DNA of 64,000 nt from NCBI GenBank assembly GCA_963668325.1, contig OY764222.1:2232001-2296000 (forward strand), given 5' to 3'. Made by a program: the position numbers and the translations under genes. Positions 33,480 through 41,666 of the stretch are shown here, piece by piece. Under the pieces are notes generated by a model. It saw nothing but the letters and a program-made list of their open reading frames with translations, made no database searches and was not told the origin of the DNA. The stretch's first letter is position 1, and every line of letters begins with the position of its first letter. The DNA comes from MPNP01 sp963668325 (GTDB lineage: Bacteria > Pseudomonadota > Alphaproteobacteria > Rhodobacterales > Rhodobacteraceae).

Positions 33480-34451
33480 ATGCTGTTGAAAGATGTTGGC
33501 AGTTTTGACCCTGCACCATTTGACAAGATAAGTTATGATCTATGCCAGCGTCGTAAAAATGTGGTGATCATGAGTGCGGACCTCAGTAAATATTGCCAAG
33601 TGGTTCGTGTAAAAAACGAGTTGCCAGAGCAGCATCTTGATGTGGGCATGGCCGAGCAAAACTTGCTGTCTGTAGCTGCTGGAGTTGCTAAGTCAGGATT
33701 GATTCCGGTGGCAACCTGTTTTGCTTGTTACATTACCCGGCGAGCTTATGATCAGATGATTATCTGCATGGGCACCGGATCGGGACAGGGGACAAATCAA
33801 GCGGAAGGGCCAACCAATATCGCCATTGGCTTTACCCCTGGCATCGCCAACCCAGCTCGAATCCATCATCAAGCCGCCGAAGACCTAGGCATGGTACGTG
33901 CGATTCCCAATGCAACCGTGATTGACCCCATGGACCCGACGGATTTTCGTGCAGCCCTTAACGCCGCTGTCGATCGGCCAGGACTGACCTATATCCGTGG
34001 ACATCGCGGTGTTACACCGCACTTGCTAGATGGCAAGAAATTTAACTTTAAGATTGGAAAAACCTACCCATTGAAGCAAGGTAAAGGGCTTGGGATAATC
34101 GCGACCGGTCTTGGTACCCAATGGGCGCTTGAAGCTTCAGCTTTATTGAGCGAACAAGGAGTCGATCATTCTCTCCTCCATGTGCCGACAATCAAGCCCG
34201 TAAATGATGATGAGATTGTAGATTTTTCTTTTAACCACAATCAAATTGTAACGGTGGAGAATCATCAGATTGTCACTGGGCTTGGATCATTGGTGGCAGA
34301 AATTATCTCTGACATTGGAGGAGGGCCGCCAGTCAAACGTTTTGGCCTGCCCAATCGATGGGCTCCAGGTGGAACTTTGGCTTATATCCGTGCACAACTC
34401 GGCCTTGATGCCATGACACTTGCCAAAGATATTGCGGAGTATGTACGGTGA
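33480..34451 (+). CDS. Split transketolase, C-terminal subunit, copy B
   Basis: The 323-residue protein is a transketolase C subunit with the catalytic Glu in HLDVGMAEQNLLSVAAGVA. The pyrimidine-binding region contains ACYITRRAYDQMI and GFTPGIANPARIHHQAAEDLG. The carboxy-terminal domain carries GIIATGLGTQWALEASALL and TVENHQIVTGLGSLVAE. Compared with copy A it has about ten extra residues (GTGSGQGTNQAEGP) before the second motif, near where the substrate would lie. Two starts are possible, ATG 33462 inside the sulfatase end or ATG 33480 after its stop; I prefer 33480. It overlaps its N subunit by four bases but precedes it, the reverse of copy A. Confidence 0.88.
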   Translation: MLLKDVGSFDPAPFDKISYDLCQRRKNVVIMSADLSKYCQVVRVKNELPEQHLDVGMAEQNLLSVAAGVAKSGLIPVATCFACYITRRAYDQMIICMGTGSGQGTNQAEGPTNIAIGFTPGIANPARIHHQAAEDLGMVRAIPNATVIDPMDPTDFRAALNAAVDRPGLTYIRGHRGVTPHLLDGKKFNFKIGKTYPLKQGKGLGIIATGLGTQWALEASALLSEQGVDHSLLHVPTIKPVNDDEIVDFSFNHNQIVTVENHQIVTGLGSLVAEIISDIGGGPPVKRFGLPNRWAPGGTLAYIRAQLGLDAMTLAKDIAEYVR

Positions 34452-35293
34452 GAAACAATCGCAGTATACTGGAATTGGAAATCATTGCTGCCAAGATCCG
34501 ATGCAATGTACTCGAGATTTGTCGCCAGCGTGGAGGATATGCTGCGCAAGGGGTGGCCCTTGCAGATATTGCGGCGTGCCTTTATTTTGATGAGTTGCGT
34601 CCAGATGATAAGGGCTGGTATTATGACCGGTTTGTGTTGTCGAATGGACATGACGCGATCATGACATACAGTGCCCTGGCCGAAACTGGTCACTATACAA
34701 TGGACGAATTGCGGACCTACAATGCAGATGGAACAAAAGTGGATCAAAGCCCGATTGAAGGTCAGTTAGGGTTTGAGATTACAGCAGGTTCCCTGGGTCA
34801 AGGGCCAAGCCAAGCTGCAGGGCTGGCGTGGGGCTTACGCCAACAAGGATCAGACCAGCGAGTCTATTGCCTCTTTTCCGATGGCGAACTACAAGAGGGT
34901 AATGTCTGGGAAGGGGCGATGTTCGCTGCCCACCAAAAACTTGATAATCTTTGTTTTATCGTTGACAATAACGACATGCAAGCTTCAGGTCATCCTGACG
35001 ATGTGATGAGGGTTGAACCAGTACATGACAAGTTTATTGCCTTCGGTTTTCAAGTTCACCGGATCAGTGTTATGGATATAGCGGAATTGCTTGATACGTT
35101 TGAAGAGGCACGTAATACCAAGGGCAAGCCCTTTGTCGTGATCTGTGACACACGTCTGTGGGATGGGATAGATTGCCTGCAAAAAGCGTTACCGATGGCG
35201 CATTATACAGCCAAAAGTGCCGTTGATTGGGATAAAGGGTTGGACGAGATCAATGGGACATTGATTAGATTGAAGGCAGAACTGAATGGTTGA
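34448..35293 (+). CDS. Split transketolase, N-terminal subunit, copy B
   Basis: This 281-residue subunit contains the thiamine-diphosphate motif in the form SDGELQEGNVWEGAMFAA ending in IVDNN, with Ser replacing the first Gly of GDG, a change known in other split transketolases. It also has LSNGHDAIMTYSALAETG and ITAGSLGQGPSQAAGLAWGLR. It follows its C subunit with ATGA overlap and its own stop overlaps the SDR start by eight bases, so it is embedded in the sulfatase operon. Divergence from copy A over most of its length indicates a different acceptor or donor and not a recent duplication. Confidence 0.88.
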   Translation: MRNNRSILELEIIAAKIRCNVLEICRQRGGYAAQGVALADIAACLYFDELRPDDKGWYYDRFVLSNGHDAIMTYSALAETGHYTMDELRTYNADGTKVDQSPIEGQLGFEITAGSLGQGPSQAAGLAWGLRQQGSDQRVYCLFSDGELQEGNVWEGAMFAAHQKLDNLCFIVDNNDMQASGHPDDVMRVEPVHDKFIAFGFQVHRISVMDIAELLDTFEEARNTKGKPFVVICDTRLWDGIDCLQKALPMAHYTAKSAVDWDKGLDEINGTLIRLKAELNG

Positions 35294-36065
35294 TTTACCC
35301 CTGAGCGGCAAGGTCGCAGTTATTACCGGGGCAGGACGGGGTATCGGAAAAGCGATTGCACTGCGTTTTGCCAAAGAAGGTGCAGATGTCGCGCTCTGTG
35401 CGCGTTCGCAGAACGAGTTAAGCGAGGTGAATTCGATTATTAGTCGGCTCGGTCGTGTCTGTTTTTCCTTACCGATTGATATGGCCAACCCTGTCCAGGT
35501 CAAGAGCTTTTGTGATCAAATTAGTCATGAATTCGGTGCAACGGACATAATTGTCAACAATGCCGGTGCCTATCTTGAGCGTGGAGCGTTTGAAGATTCT
35601 GATCCCGACCTATGGTGGAAAACCCTGGAAGTCAATGTCCGTGGACCTTACCAGATCACCCGCCATTTGATTGCAGGAATGCATAAGGGAGGCAAGATAA
35701 TCAACCTTACCTCAGGAAAAGGCTATAGTGCTGGTGCAAATAGCAGCGCCTATCATGTCTCAAAGGCTGCATTGAATATGATGACCGAGGGGTTGGCTAA
35801 TGAGCTTTGGCCAAGAGACATAGATGTAAACGTTTTGGTCCCAGGGCCTACAGCCACAGCGACTTTTGACAATGCTCCCAAAGGACAAGAACGCTCACCG
35901 GAGGAAATCCTTGCACGAGATCGCAGTACTTTGCCTAAGGGACTTCCTGCATGGGAAAGAGTAAAACATCCTGATGAAGTGGCTGAATTTGCACTTTATC
36001 TTGCTACACGTCCCGTGGGTGGACCCACAGGCCAAATTTATTCTCTTGCCCGCCGTCCTCTGTAG
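35286..36065 (+). CDS. Short-chain dehydrogenase/reductase (sulfatase operon)
   Basis: The 259-residue protein is a classical SDR. It has the NAD(P) motif TGAGRGIGKAIALRFA, NNAG, the catalytic Ser in NLTSGKGYSAGAN, and YHVSKAALN with the Tyr and Lys. An Arg in LCARSQNEL after the second strand favours NADP or mixed cofactor use. Members of this group oxidise sugar or polyol hydroxyls. It overlaps the transketolase N subunit by eight bases and precedes the FGE gene by 38 bases. Oxidation of the desulfated sugar before C2 transfer is a plausible role, inferred from context. Confidence 0.92.
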   Translation: MVDLPLSGKVAVITGAGRGIGKAIALRFAKEGADVALCARSQNELSEVNSIISRLGRVCFSLPIDMANPVQVKSFCDQISHEFGATDIIVNNAGAYLERGAFEDSDPDLWWKTLEVNVRGPYQITRHLIAGMHKGGKIINLTSGKGYSAGANSSAYHVSKAALNMMTEGLANELWPRDIDVNVLVPGPTATATFDNAPKGQERSPEEILARDRSTLPKGLPAWERVKHPDEVAEFALYLATRPVGGPTGQIYSLARRPL

Positions 36066-36103
36066 ACTTTTCATGTGCATGTCTATATGAGCAAGCCTCA
36101 GAA

Positions 36104-37063
36104 ATGACAGGCAAATCCTCGCAAAAGCCAACCAGGAAAACCTGCTGTAGCCCCGTACGTAATGAGAATGTACGTGATGCGAGTGTCCAACCAAACACAA
36201 AGAAAAAAACACATGTAGATTTTGCATCTGTCGAGGTGCACGGTGGCATTGCCTTTTTGGGAACAAATAGCCCACAGATTCCCGACGATGGCGAGGGCCC
36301 CTTGTGTAAAAAGCGGGTAAAGCCGTTTCGAATGGGTCAGACTGTTGTGACGAATCAAGAATTCCAGCAATTTGTCAACGAGACAGGATATGAAACCGAT
36401 GCAGAGCGTTTTGGTTGGGGCTTTGTCTTTTGGTCCGAAGTTTCCAAACAGGTGCCAGCTACCAAAGGTGTACATGGTGCAAGTTGGTGGCGACGTGTGG
36501 ATGGTACGACATGGAAGGACATAAACGGCCCAGGAACAGAGGCTGAGGTTTGGTATCCGAATCATCCAGTTGTTCAAGTCTCGCACGCGGATGCTACGGC
36601 CTATGCCAGGTGGGCAGGTGGGCGGTTGCCGAGTGAGTTGGAATGGGAACATGCCGCTCGGGCTGGTCAGGGGGATATTCGGTTTCCCTGGGGTGATACC
36701 GAACCCGATGATTCTTACAATTTCCCTTGCAATATTTGGCAAGGTGAATTCCCATACTTCAACACAGGTGTGGATGGATGGAGAACAACCGCACCGGCAA
36801 AATCTTATCTACCGAACGCTTTTGGATTGTACAATATGATTGGCAATGTGTGGGAATGGGCAGCTGATACCTATAGGGTTAAATCACGAGAAAAACATGT
36901 ACGCCGACAGATGAACCAGATGCGGGGGTTTAAGTTACTTAAAGGGGGATCATTTATTTGTCATCGCAGCTATTGTTATAGATACCGGATAGCGGCTCGA
37001 ACAGGTAATTCACCGGATAGTTCTACAACCCATCAAGGGTTTCGGGTTGTGTGGGATAAGTGA
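36104..37063 (+). CDS. Formylglycine-generating enzyme (SUMF1/FGE family)
   Basis: FGE oxidises the sulfatase Cys to formylglycine with oxygen and copper. This 319-residue protein contains the active-site segment LLKGGSFICHRSYCYRYR, in which the two Cys residues (CHRSYC) match the redox pair of genuine FGEs, followed by AARTGNSPDSSTTHQGFR. The earlier motifs GGIAFLGTNSP, VTNQEFQQFV, GGRLPSELEWEHAARAG, FPWGD and GNVWEWAADTY are complete. Many proteins of this superfamily lack the Cys pair, so its presence makes real sulfatase maturation likely. It ends the operon whose sulfatase carries a Cys-type motif. The first 35 residues are basic and unconserved. Confidence 0.93.
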   Translation: MTGKSSQKPTRKTCCSPVRNENVRDASVQPNTKKKTHVDFASVEVHGGIAFLGTNSPQIPDDGEGPLCKKRVKPFRMGQTVVTNQEFQQFVNETGYETDAERFGWGFVFWSEVSKQVPATKGVHGASWWRRVDGTTWKDINGPGTEAEVWYPNHPVVQVSHADATAYARWAGGRLPSELEWEHAARAGQGDIRFPWGDTEPDDSYNFPCNIWQGEFPYFNTGVDGWRTTAPAKSYLPNAFGLYNMIGNVWEWAADTYRVKSREKHVRRQMNQMRGFKLLKGGSFICHRSYCYRYRIAARTGNSPDSSTTHQGFRVVWDK

Positions 37064-37111
37064 TGCTATTTTAGGGTAGTAAATCGTAACAAAACATTGA
37101 TAGGAATAAAG

Positions 37112-37330
37112 GATTCGTACCGTAAGGCTTTCAAAACTATCCCTGATCCCATCAGGCAACGGCAATCTTCTCTAACAGACTGTCAGATGGTAGGTCTGGC
37201 TGTGTTTTCTTAACCCAGCTTCCTTACTGGCATTTGACCAAATGACCCGTGGTAAGAATCATAATCCTACCCTTGTCACCAATTTGAAGACCCGTTACAA
37301 GGTTACCTAGGCCACCTTCTGTACATGTTC
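37112..37330 (+). pseudogene. Transposase N-terminal remnant
   Basis: The 390-base gap between the FGE and cyclase genes carries a dead transposase fragment. One frame from 37112 reads DSYRKAFKTIPDPIRQRQSS and then LTDCQMVGLAVFS before a stop. The neighbouring frame continues with PASLLAFDQMTRGKNHN and LVTNLKTRYKVT before another stop. The pair matches the start of a DDE transposase type with the pattern SL.DCLM.GLAVF, KYPSLL.FDQ, HNLKTLY. One frameshift and several stops make it inactive. It lies exactly at the junction of the two catabolic operons. Confidence 0.6.
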
Positions 37331-37453
37331 GGGTTGATGACTGGATATGGTTGATGAATTATACAACTCGACGTATTAATCAGTTTGCACAACAAGCACT
37401 TCTGAAATATAAGTGTCCTTCTGAGTTAATTTCTTAATTTGTGGGGTAATAAG

Positions 37454-38293
37454 ATGGTCGTATCTATTCGTGGGATAGATTTTCAGGCAAACGATAATAA
37501 TGATATGGGACTGGAGTTCGTTAACCTCAGTCATAGATACGGGTTCCAGTGTCCGAACTGGCCATATTTTCGTGATGTTCAAATTGAGAGAAAACACTAC
37601 ATGGCCAAGTCCGGTGTCTTATCACAGACTATCACAACTACCATGCATGTCACCACGCACATAGATGCCCCGGCCCATGTCGTGCAAGGAACACCGTTTA
37701 TAAATGAAGTGCCTTTACCACATTTTTTTGGATCGGGTATCGTTGTTGACATCCCGAAAAAGAAGTGGGAACAAATCACTGCGGACGACCTAGAGAAGGC
37801 TTGTGGCCATGCCATTCGGCCAAATGATGTACTGATAATCAATACCGGTTGGCACAAGCAATACGAAGATGGAGACTATTTTGCTTATTGCCCGGGGCTT
37901 GTTCCTTCAGCTGCGGATTGGATAGTTGAGAAACAAATTAAAGTGGTTGGCCATGATACCCAGGCCAATGATCATCCTCTTGCAACAGCGATTGGTCCAC
38001 AACGCAATGGACCGATCCTTCCGCATTTGGAAAAGGAATATCTCGAATGGTCCGGGGGGATTCCATGGGATGAAGACTTTCCAGAGTGGGAACCTGTCCA
38101 CAACAAGCTTTTTTCAAATGGTATCATGGGAATAGAAAATGTGGGGGGAGATTTGGACAGTGTTACCGGTAAACGATGCACGTTTGCATTTTTCCCCTGG
38201 AATTGGGACCGCGGCGATGGCTGTATCATTCGTTTGGTCGCAATAATGGACAAGGGTCAACAATATCGTATTGAAGCAGGAGATAATTTCTAG
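37454..38293 (+). CDS. Cyclase/kynurenine formamidase-like metal hydrolase
   Basis: The 279-residue protein belongs to the cyclase family (PF04199) of metal-dependent amide, lactone or isatin hydrolases. The metal motif TTTMHVTTHIDAPAHV holds the HxxTHxDxPxH pattern, and the later DVLIINTGWHK and VVGHDTQANDHP stretches complete the usual core. I start at ATG 37454; a TTG at 37439 would extend it by five residues. It opens the Liv-transporter operon and overlaps the cupin start by one base. Hydrolysis of a cyclic amide or lactone to a free acid would fit the downstream dehydrogenase and BKACE genes, but the substrate is unknown. Confidence 0.88.
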   Translation: MVVSIRGIDFQANDNNDMGLEFVNLSHRYGFQCPNWPYFRDVQIERKHYMAKSGVLSQTITTTMHVTTHIDAPAHVVQGTPFINEVPLPHFFGSGIVVDIPKKKWEQITADDLEKACGHAIRPNDVLIINTGWHKQYEDGDYFAYCPGLVPSAADWIVEKQIKVVGHDTQANDHPLATAIGPQRNGPILPHLEKEYLEWSGGIPWDEDFPEWEPVHNKLFSNGIMGIENVGGDLDSVTGKRCTFAFFPWNWDRGDGCIIRLVAIMDKGQQYRIEAGDNF

Positions 38294-38646
38294 TGAAAGT
38301 CAAACGTTTTGCGGATGCTGAACCTTATGACGCACCGAATCATTGGGGAGTGACCGGTCTTAGGTTGCAAGGATTTGAGGATGGCGGTCCCGAAAACCAA
38401 TGGGTTGGATTTTCACAGTTCCTTCCCGGAGGTGGTGCTGGTCCCGATGCAACACCTTTCGAGAAGGTTTATGTTGTCCTGGAAGGAGAGATGACTGTAA
38501 CCATTGATGGAGTGGACACAATTCTTGGTCCTCTGGATAGCTGTACAATTCCACCTGGTGAAGTTCGTAAAATCGAGAATCAGACAAACCATATATGTAA
38601 AATGCTTGTTGTAATTCCCTATCCTGATGGCAAAAGGCCGGAGTAG
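38293..38646 (+). CDS. Small cupin-domain protein
   Basis: This 117-residue single-domain cupin begins at GTG 38293, overlapping the last base of the preceding stop codon. The barrel is visible in VYVVLEGEMTVTIDGVDTIL and LDSCTIPPGEVRKIENQTN. Metal ligands of the usual GxxxHxH type are not obvious; the first motif has no His pair. It may therefore bind a small ligand or act as an isomerase or lyase of unknown specificity. It lies between the cyclase and SDR genes with no spacing, so it belongs to the same pathway. Confidence 0.82.
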   Translation: MKVKRFADAEPYDAPNHWGVTGLRLQGFEDGGPENQWVGFSQFLPGGGAGPDATPFEKVYVVLEGEMTVTIDGVDTILGPLDSCTIPPGEVRKIENQTNHICKMLVVIPYPDGKRPE

Positions 38647-38650
38647 ATGC

Positions 38651-39436
38651 ATGTCTTTAGATAACCCACTTTCACTCTTCGATGTCTCTGGAAAAGTAGC
38701 CCTGATTACGGGTGCCTCGGGTGCTTTTGGCGGGGTTGCAGCCAGATGTCTTTCGGGTGCTGGTTGCAAAGTAGTTTTGGCGGCAGGAAATGCAGAGGGA
38801 ATGGACCGTGTTGCACGAGAGTGCACCGGAAAAGTTCACCAAATCAATTCGCGGCCAGATAGTGAAGAATTGTGTAATGAGCTGGTAAATAAAACAGTCA
38901 AGGTCTTCGGTCGTATAGACATACTTGTTGTCGCCTCTGGCATGAACAAGGTAGCCAAAATAGATGAGATGACGGTCAATACCTTTGAAACAGTCATGAA
39001 TGCTAATGTTACCCAAAGCTGGATGATAGCCCGAGCTGTTAGCTGTCAAATGAAAGCTCAGGGTGATGGTGGAAAAATTGTTCTGATGTCTTCGGCAAGA
39101 GGTTTGCTAGGGCACCCAGCAGGTTACACGGCCTATTGTGCATCCAAGGCTGCTGTAGATGGAATTACCAAAGCCTTGGGGTGTGAACTTGGCCAAACGG
39201 GCATAACCGTCAACGCTATTGCACCTACAGTATTTCGGTCGCCCCTTACGGAATGGATGTTCGCTGATACTGAAGAAGCCAAGATTGTTCGAAAGGGATT
39301 TTTAACACGGGTTCCGAAAGGCCGCTTGGGAGAACCTGAAGATCTAGCCGGGCCCTTGCTTTTTCTATCATCCAAGGCTTCCGACTTTTATACTGGACAT
39401 ATTCTTTATGCAGATGGTGGTTATACGGCGGGTTAA
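38651..39436 (+). CDS. Short-chain dehydrogenase/reductase (Liv operon)
   Basis: This 261-residue classical SDR has TGASGAFGGVAARCLSGAG (a TGxxxxxG cofactor loop with Phe), VASG where NNAG is usual, the catalytic Ser in VLMSSARGLLG and YCASKAAVDG with Tyr and Lys. It ends DFYTGHILYADGGYTAG, like 3-oxoacyl or gluconate-type dehydrogenases. I choose ATG 38651, five bases after the cupin stop, since the open frame before it lies in the cupin gene. It is followed three bases later by the 3-hydroxyacyl-CoA-type dehydrogenase, so two oxidation steps are encoded side by side. Confidence 0.9.
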   Translation: MSLDNPLSLFDVSGKVALITGASGAFGGVAARCLSGAGCKVVLAAGNAEGMDRVARECTGKVHQINSRPDSEELCNELVNKTVKVFGRIDILVVASGMNKVAKIDEMTVNTFETVMNANVTQSWMIARAVSCQMKAQGDGGKIVLMSSARGLLGHPAGYTAYCASKAAVDGITKALGCELGQTGITVNAIAPTVFRSPLTEWMFADTEEAKIVRKGFLTRVPKGRLGEPEDLAGPLLFLSSKASDFYTGHILYADGGYTAG

Positions 39437-39439
39437 AGT

Positions 39440-40366
39440 ATGACAGAATTTCACCAGGTTGCAATCATTGGCGCCGGTTTGATGGGGCATGGTATTGCCT
39501 TGACCCTTGCCCGGGCAGGTCACCATGTAATGATCTATGATTCCTCGGACGAAATGCTTAAATCTGTTCGAGAAAGAATAGCGGACAGCCTTCGACTGCT
39601 TGCAGTCACAGAGGATGAGGTTACCAGGACATTAAAAAATATTGAACTCTGCGATACCATTCCCAAGGCAGTCAAGAATGCGATGTTTGTCTTTGAAGCT
39701 GCTCCAGAAAAACTGGAACTAAAACAATCTCTTTTTGAAGAAATTGAAACACAAGTATCCGACAATACCCTATTGGCTTCGAATACTTCGGTAATTCAGA
39801 TCTCTAAAATCATGGGTAATCTCAGAAATAGAGACCGAGCACTTGGGACGCATTGGTGGAACCCGCCACATATGATCCCGCTTGTCGAAATTGTTAAAAC
39901 TCAGTGGACTGATAACGACAAGGCACAAATCATGTTTGATCTGTTGACTAATGTCGGAAAAACCCCTGTGATGGTTGAAAAAGATGTCCCAGGATTTATC
40001 GGGAACCGACTCCAACATGCCTTATGGCGAGAAGCCATATCCCTTGTCGAAAACGGTATTTGCACCGCCGAAGCCGTTGATGATGTGGTAAAAGCCAGCT
40101 TTGGGAGACGATTGGCTGTGCTAGGTCCCCTAGAGAATGCTGATCTTATCGGGATAGAGTTGACCCAGGACATCCATAAACAGGTTCTGTACGATCTTGA
40201 AGCTACAAAAACCCCTTCGGCCCTACTCCAGGAACTTTTGGACAAAGGGCGACCCGGTATGGCGACAGGTGCCGGATTTAGATACTGGAATACGAACGAT
40301 CTTGCCTCATGCAAATCCCGTGTTGCAGAGCATCTAATTAAATTGGATGCTATATTGCCAGATTAA
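39440..40366 (+). CDS. 3-Hydroxyacyl-CoA dehydrogenase family enzyme
   Basis: The 308-residue protein has the amino-terminal NAD domain (VAIIGAGLMGHGIALTLARAG, LLASNTSVIQIS, ALGTHWWNPPHMIPLVEIV with the catalytic His). The carboxy-terminal helical domain contains KDVPGFIGNRLQHALWREA and GRPGMATGAGFRYW. The HWWNPP form, in place of the HFFNP of fatty-acid enzymes, is common in relatives that oxidise free 3-hydroxy acids. With BKACE at the end of the operon, oxidation of a 3-hydroxy acid to the 3-keto acid is the natural reading. It is not a carnitine dehydrogenase in any way I can show, since no betainyl-CoA thioesterase is present. Confidence 0.88.
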   Translation: MTEFHQVAIIGAGLMGHGIALTLARAGHHVMIYDSSDEMLKSVRERIADSLRLLAVTEDEVTRTLKNIELCDTIPKAVKNAMFVFEAAPEKLELKQSLFEEIETQVSDNTLLASNTSVIQISKIMGNLRNRDRALGTHWWNPPHMIPLVEIVKTQWTDNDKAQIMFDLLTNVGKTPVMVEKDVPGFIGNRLQHALWREAISLVENGICTAEAVDDVVKASFGRRLAVLGPLENADLIGIELTQDIHKQVLYDLEATKTPSALLQELLDKGRPGMATGAGFRYWNTNDLASCKSRVAEHLIKLDAILPD

Positions 40367-40386
40367 TCAAACAATAGGAGAAGAAA

Positions 40387-41658
40387 ATGAATTTTAAAAC
40401 TAGTCGAAGACAAGTCATAGGTGGATTGGCGGCCACATTAGCCACTCCAGCAATTCTTACATCTACACGAGCCTATGCCGCCAACCCGACAATTCGGGTA
40501 GGGCATGTGAGTCCAAGAACAGGTCCTTTGGCTGGATTTGCGGAAGCTGACGAATTCGTGTTGAAAGGTATCCAGGCAGCTTTTGCTGCAGGTGTTGATA
40601 ACAATGGCAAGACCTATGCGGTTGAAATTATCTCGAAAGACAGTCAATCCAACCCGAACCGCGCGGCCGAGGTTGCTGTCGACCTAATTCTAGGCGAGGA
40701 GGTGGATATCATTGTTGCTGCCTCAACACCCGATACGACGAATCCGGTGGCCGATCAAGCAGAAATCAACGAAGTTCCCTGCATTACTACCGATTGCCCA
40801 TGGCAACCGTATTTTTTCGGACGGAACGGCGACCCGGCAACAGGATTCCAATATACCTATCATTTCTTTTGGGGATTGGAGGATGTAATAGCAAACTTTC
40901 TAAGTTTGTGGGACCATCCGGATGTTTCCAAGTCTATTGGTGGACTGTTTCCCAATGATGCTGACGGCAATGCTTGGGGCCATCCGGAGCTCGGCTTTCC
41001 CAAGCCCTTGGCAGGGGCTGGTTTCGCATTAACTGATCCTGGACGTTATCAACCGTTGAATGATGATTTCTCGAACTACATAGCAGCCTTTAAAGAGGCC
41101 GAATGTGAAATTGTAACTGGCAACATGATACCACCTGATTTTGCGACATTTTGGGCCCAAGCTGCTCAACAGGATTTTCGACCTAAAATTGTAACCATCG
41201 GTAAGGCGTTGCTTTTCCCTTCGGTTATTGAATCGCTGGGAGATCGTGGTAACGGGCTCACCTCAGAAATTTGGTGGACACCATCACACCCCTTCAGTTC
41301 ATCACTCACCGGGGAAAGTGCCATGGAATTGGCCAATGGCTATACTGCTGAAAATGGTCGACCATGGACCCAGCCCATTGGTTTCAAACATGCTTTGTTT
41401 GAAGTTGTTCGTGATGTTATCTCGCGTTCCGCAGACCTCGAAGATCCTACGGCAACTCTGGATGCAATTAAGTCAACGGATCTAGCGACTATCGTAGGAG
41501 ATGTGAACTGGGCAAATGGACCTATAGCCAATGTAACCAAAACACCGCTTGTAGCTGGACAGTGGCAGAAACAGGGAGATGGATTTGAACTTGTTGTCAC
41601 CACCAACTCTCACGCGCCACAAATTCCATTGGGTGGCGAATTGCACCTACTAAATTAG
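40387..41658 (+). CDS. Branched-chain-type ABC transporter substrate-binding protein
   Basis: The 423-residue periplasmic protein starts with a twin-arginine-like signal (TSRRQVIGGLAATLATPAIL, cleavage near AYA-A). It continues with the type I binding fold: IRVGHVSPRTGPLAGFAEAD, EVAVDLILGEEVDIIVAAST, and a hinge and ligand region around TDCPWQPYFFGR. Such proteins feed Liv-type permeases with amino acids, aromatic acids, amides or other small solutes. A GGAG site precedes the ATG. It is followed nine bases later by the two ATPases. An unusually Trp- and Phe-rich pocket region (WQPYFFG, YHFFWG) hints at a large or aromatic ligand. Confidence 0.92.
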   Translation: MNFKTSRRQVIGGLAATLATPAILTSTRAYAANPTIRVGHVSPRTGPLAGFAEADEFVLKGIQAAFAAGVDNNGKTYAVEIISKDSQSNPNRAAEVAVDLILGEEVDIIVAASTPDTTNPVADQAEINEVPCITTDCPWQPYFFGRNGDPATGFQYTYHFFWGLEDVIANFLSLWDHPDVSKSIGGLFPNDADGNAWGHPELGFPKPLAGAGFALTDPGRYQPLNDDFSNYIAAFKEAECEIVTGNMIPPDFATFWAQAAQQDFRPKIVTIGKALLFPSVIESLGDRGNGLTSEIWWTPSHPFSSSLTGESAMELANGYTAENGRPWTQPIGFKHALFEVVRDVISRSADLEDPTATLDAIKSTDLATIVGDVNWANGPIANVTKTPLVAGQWQKQGDGFELVVTTNSHAPQIPLGGELHLLN

Positions 41659-41666
41659 GTTAGCTA

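Noticed and set aside
26186..35293. Identification of the transketolases as the sulfoquinovose sulfo-transketolase
   Set aside because: The two-subunit form is shared, but the required isomerase and sulfoacetaldehyde or isethionate genes are not seen, and a sulfatase/FGE pair points to a sulfate ester and not a sulfonate.
36098..36742. 214-codon minus-strand frame opposite the FGE gene
   Set aside because: The plus strand encodes FGE with all motifs; the antisense product has shadow-like Cys/Trp/Leu composition.
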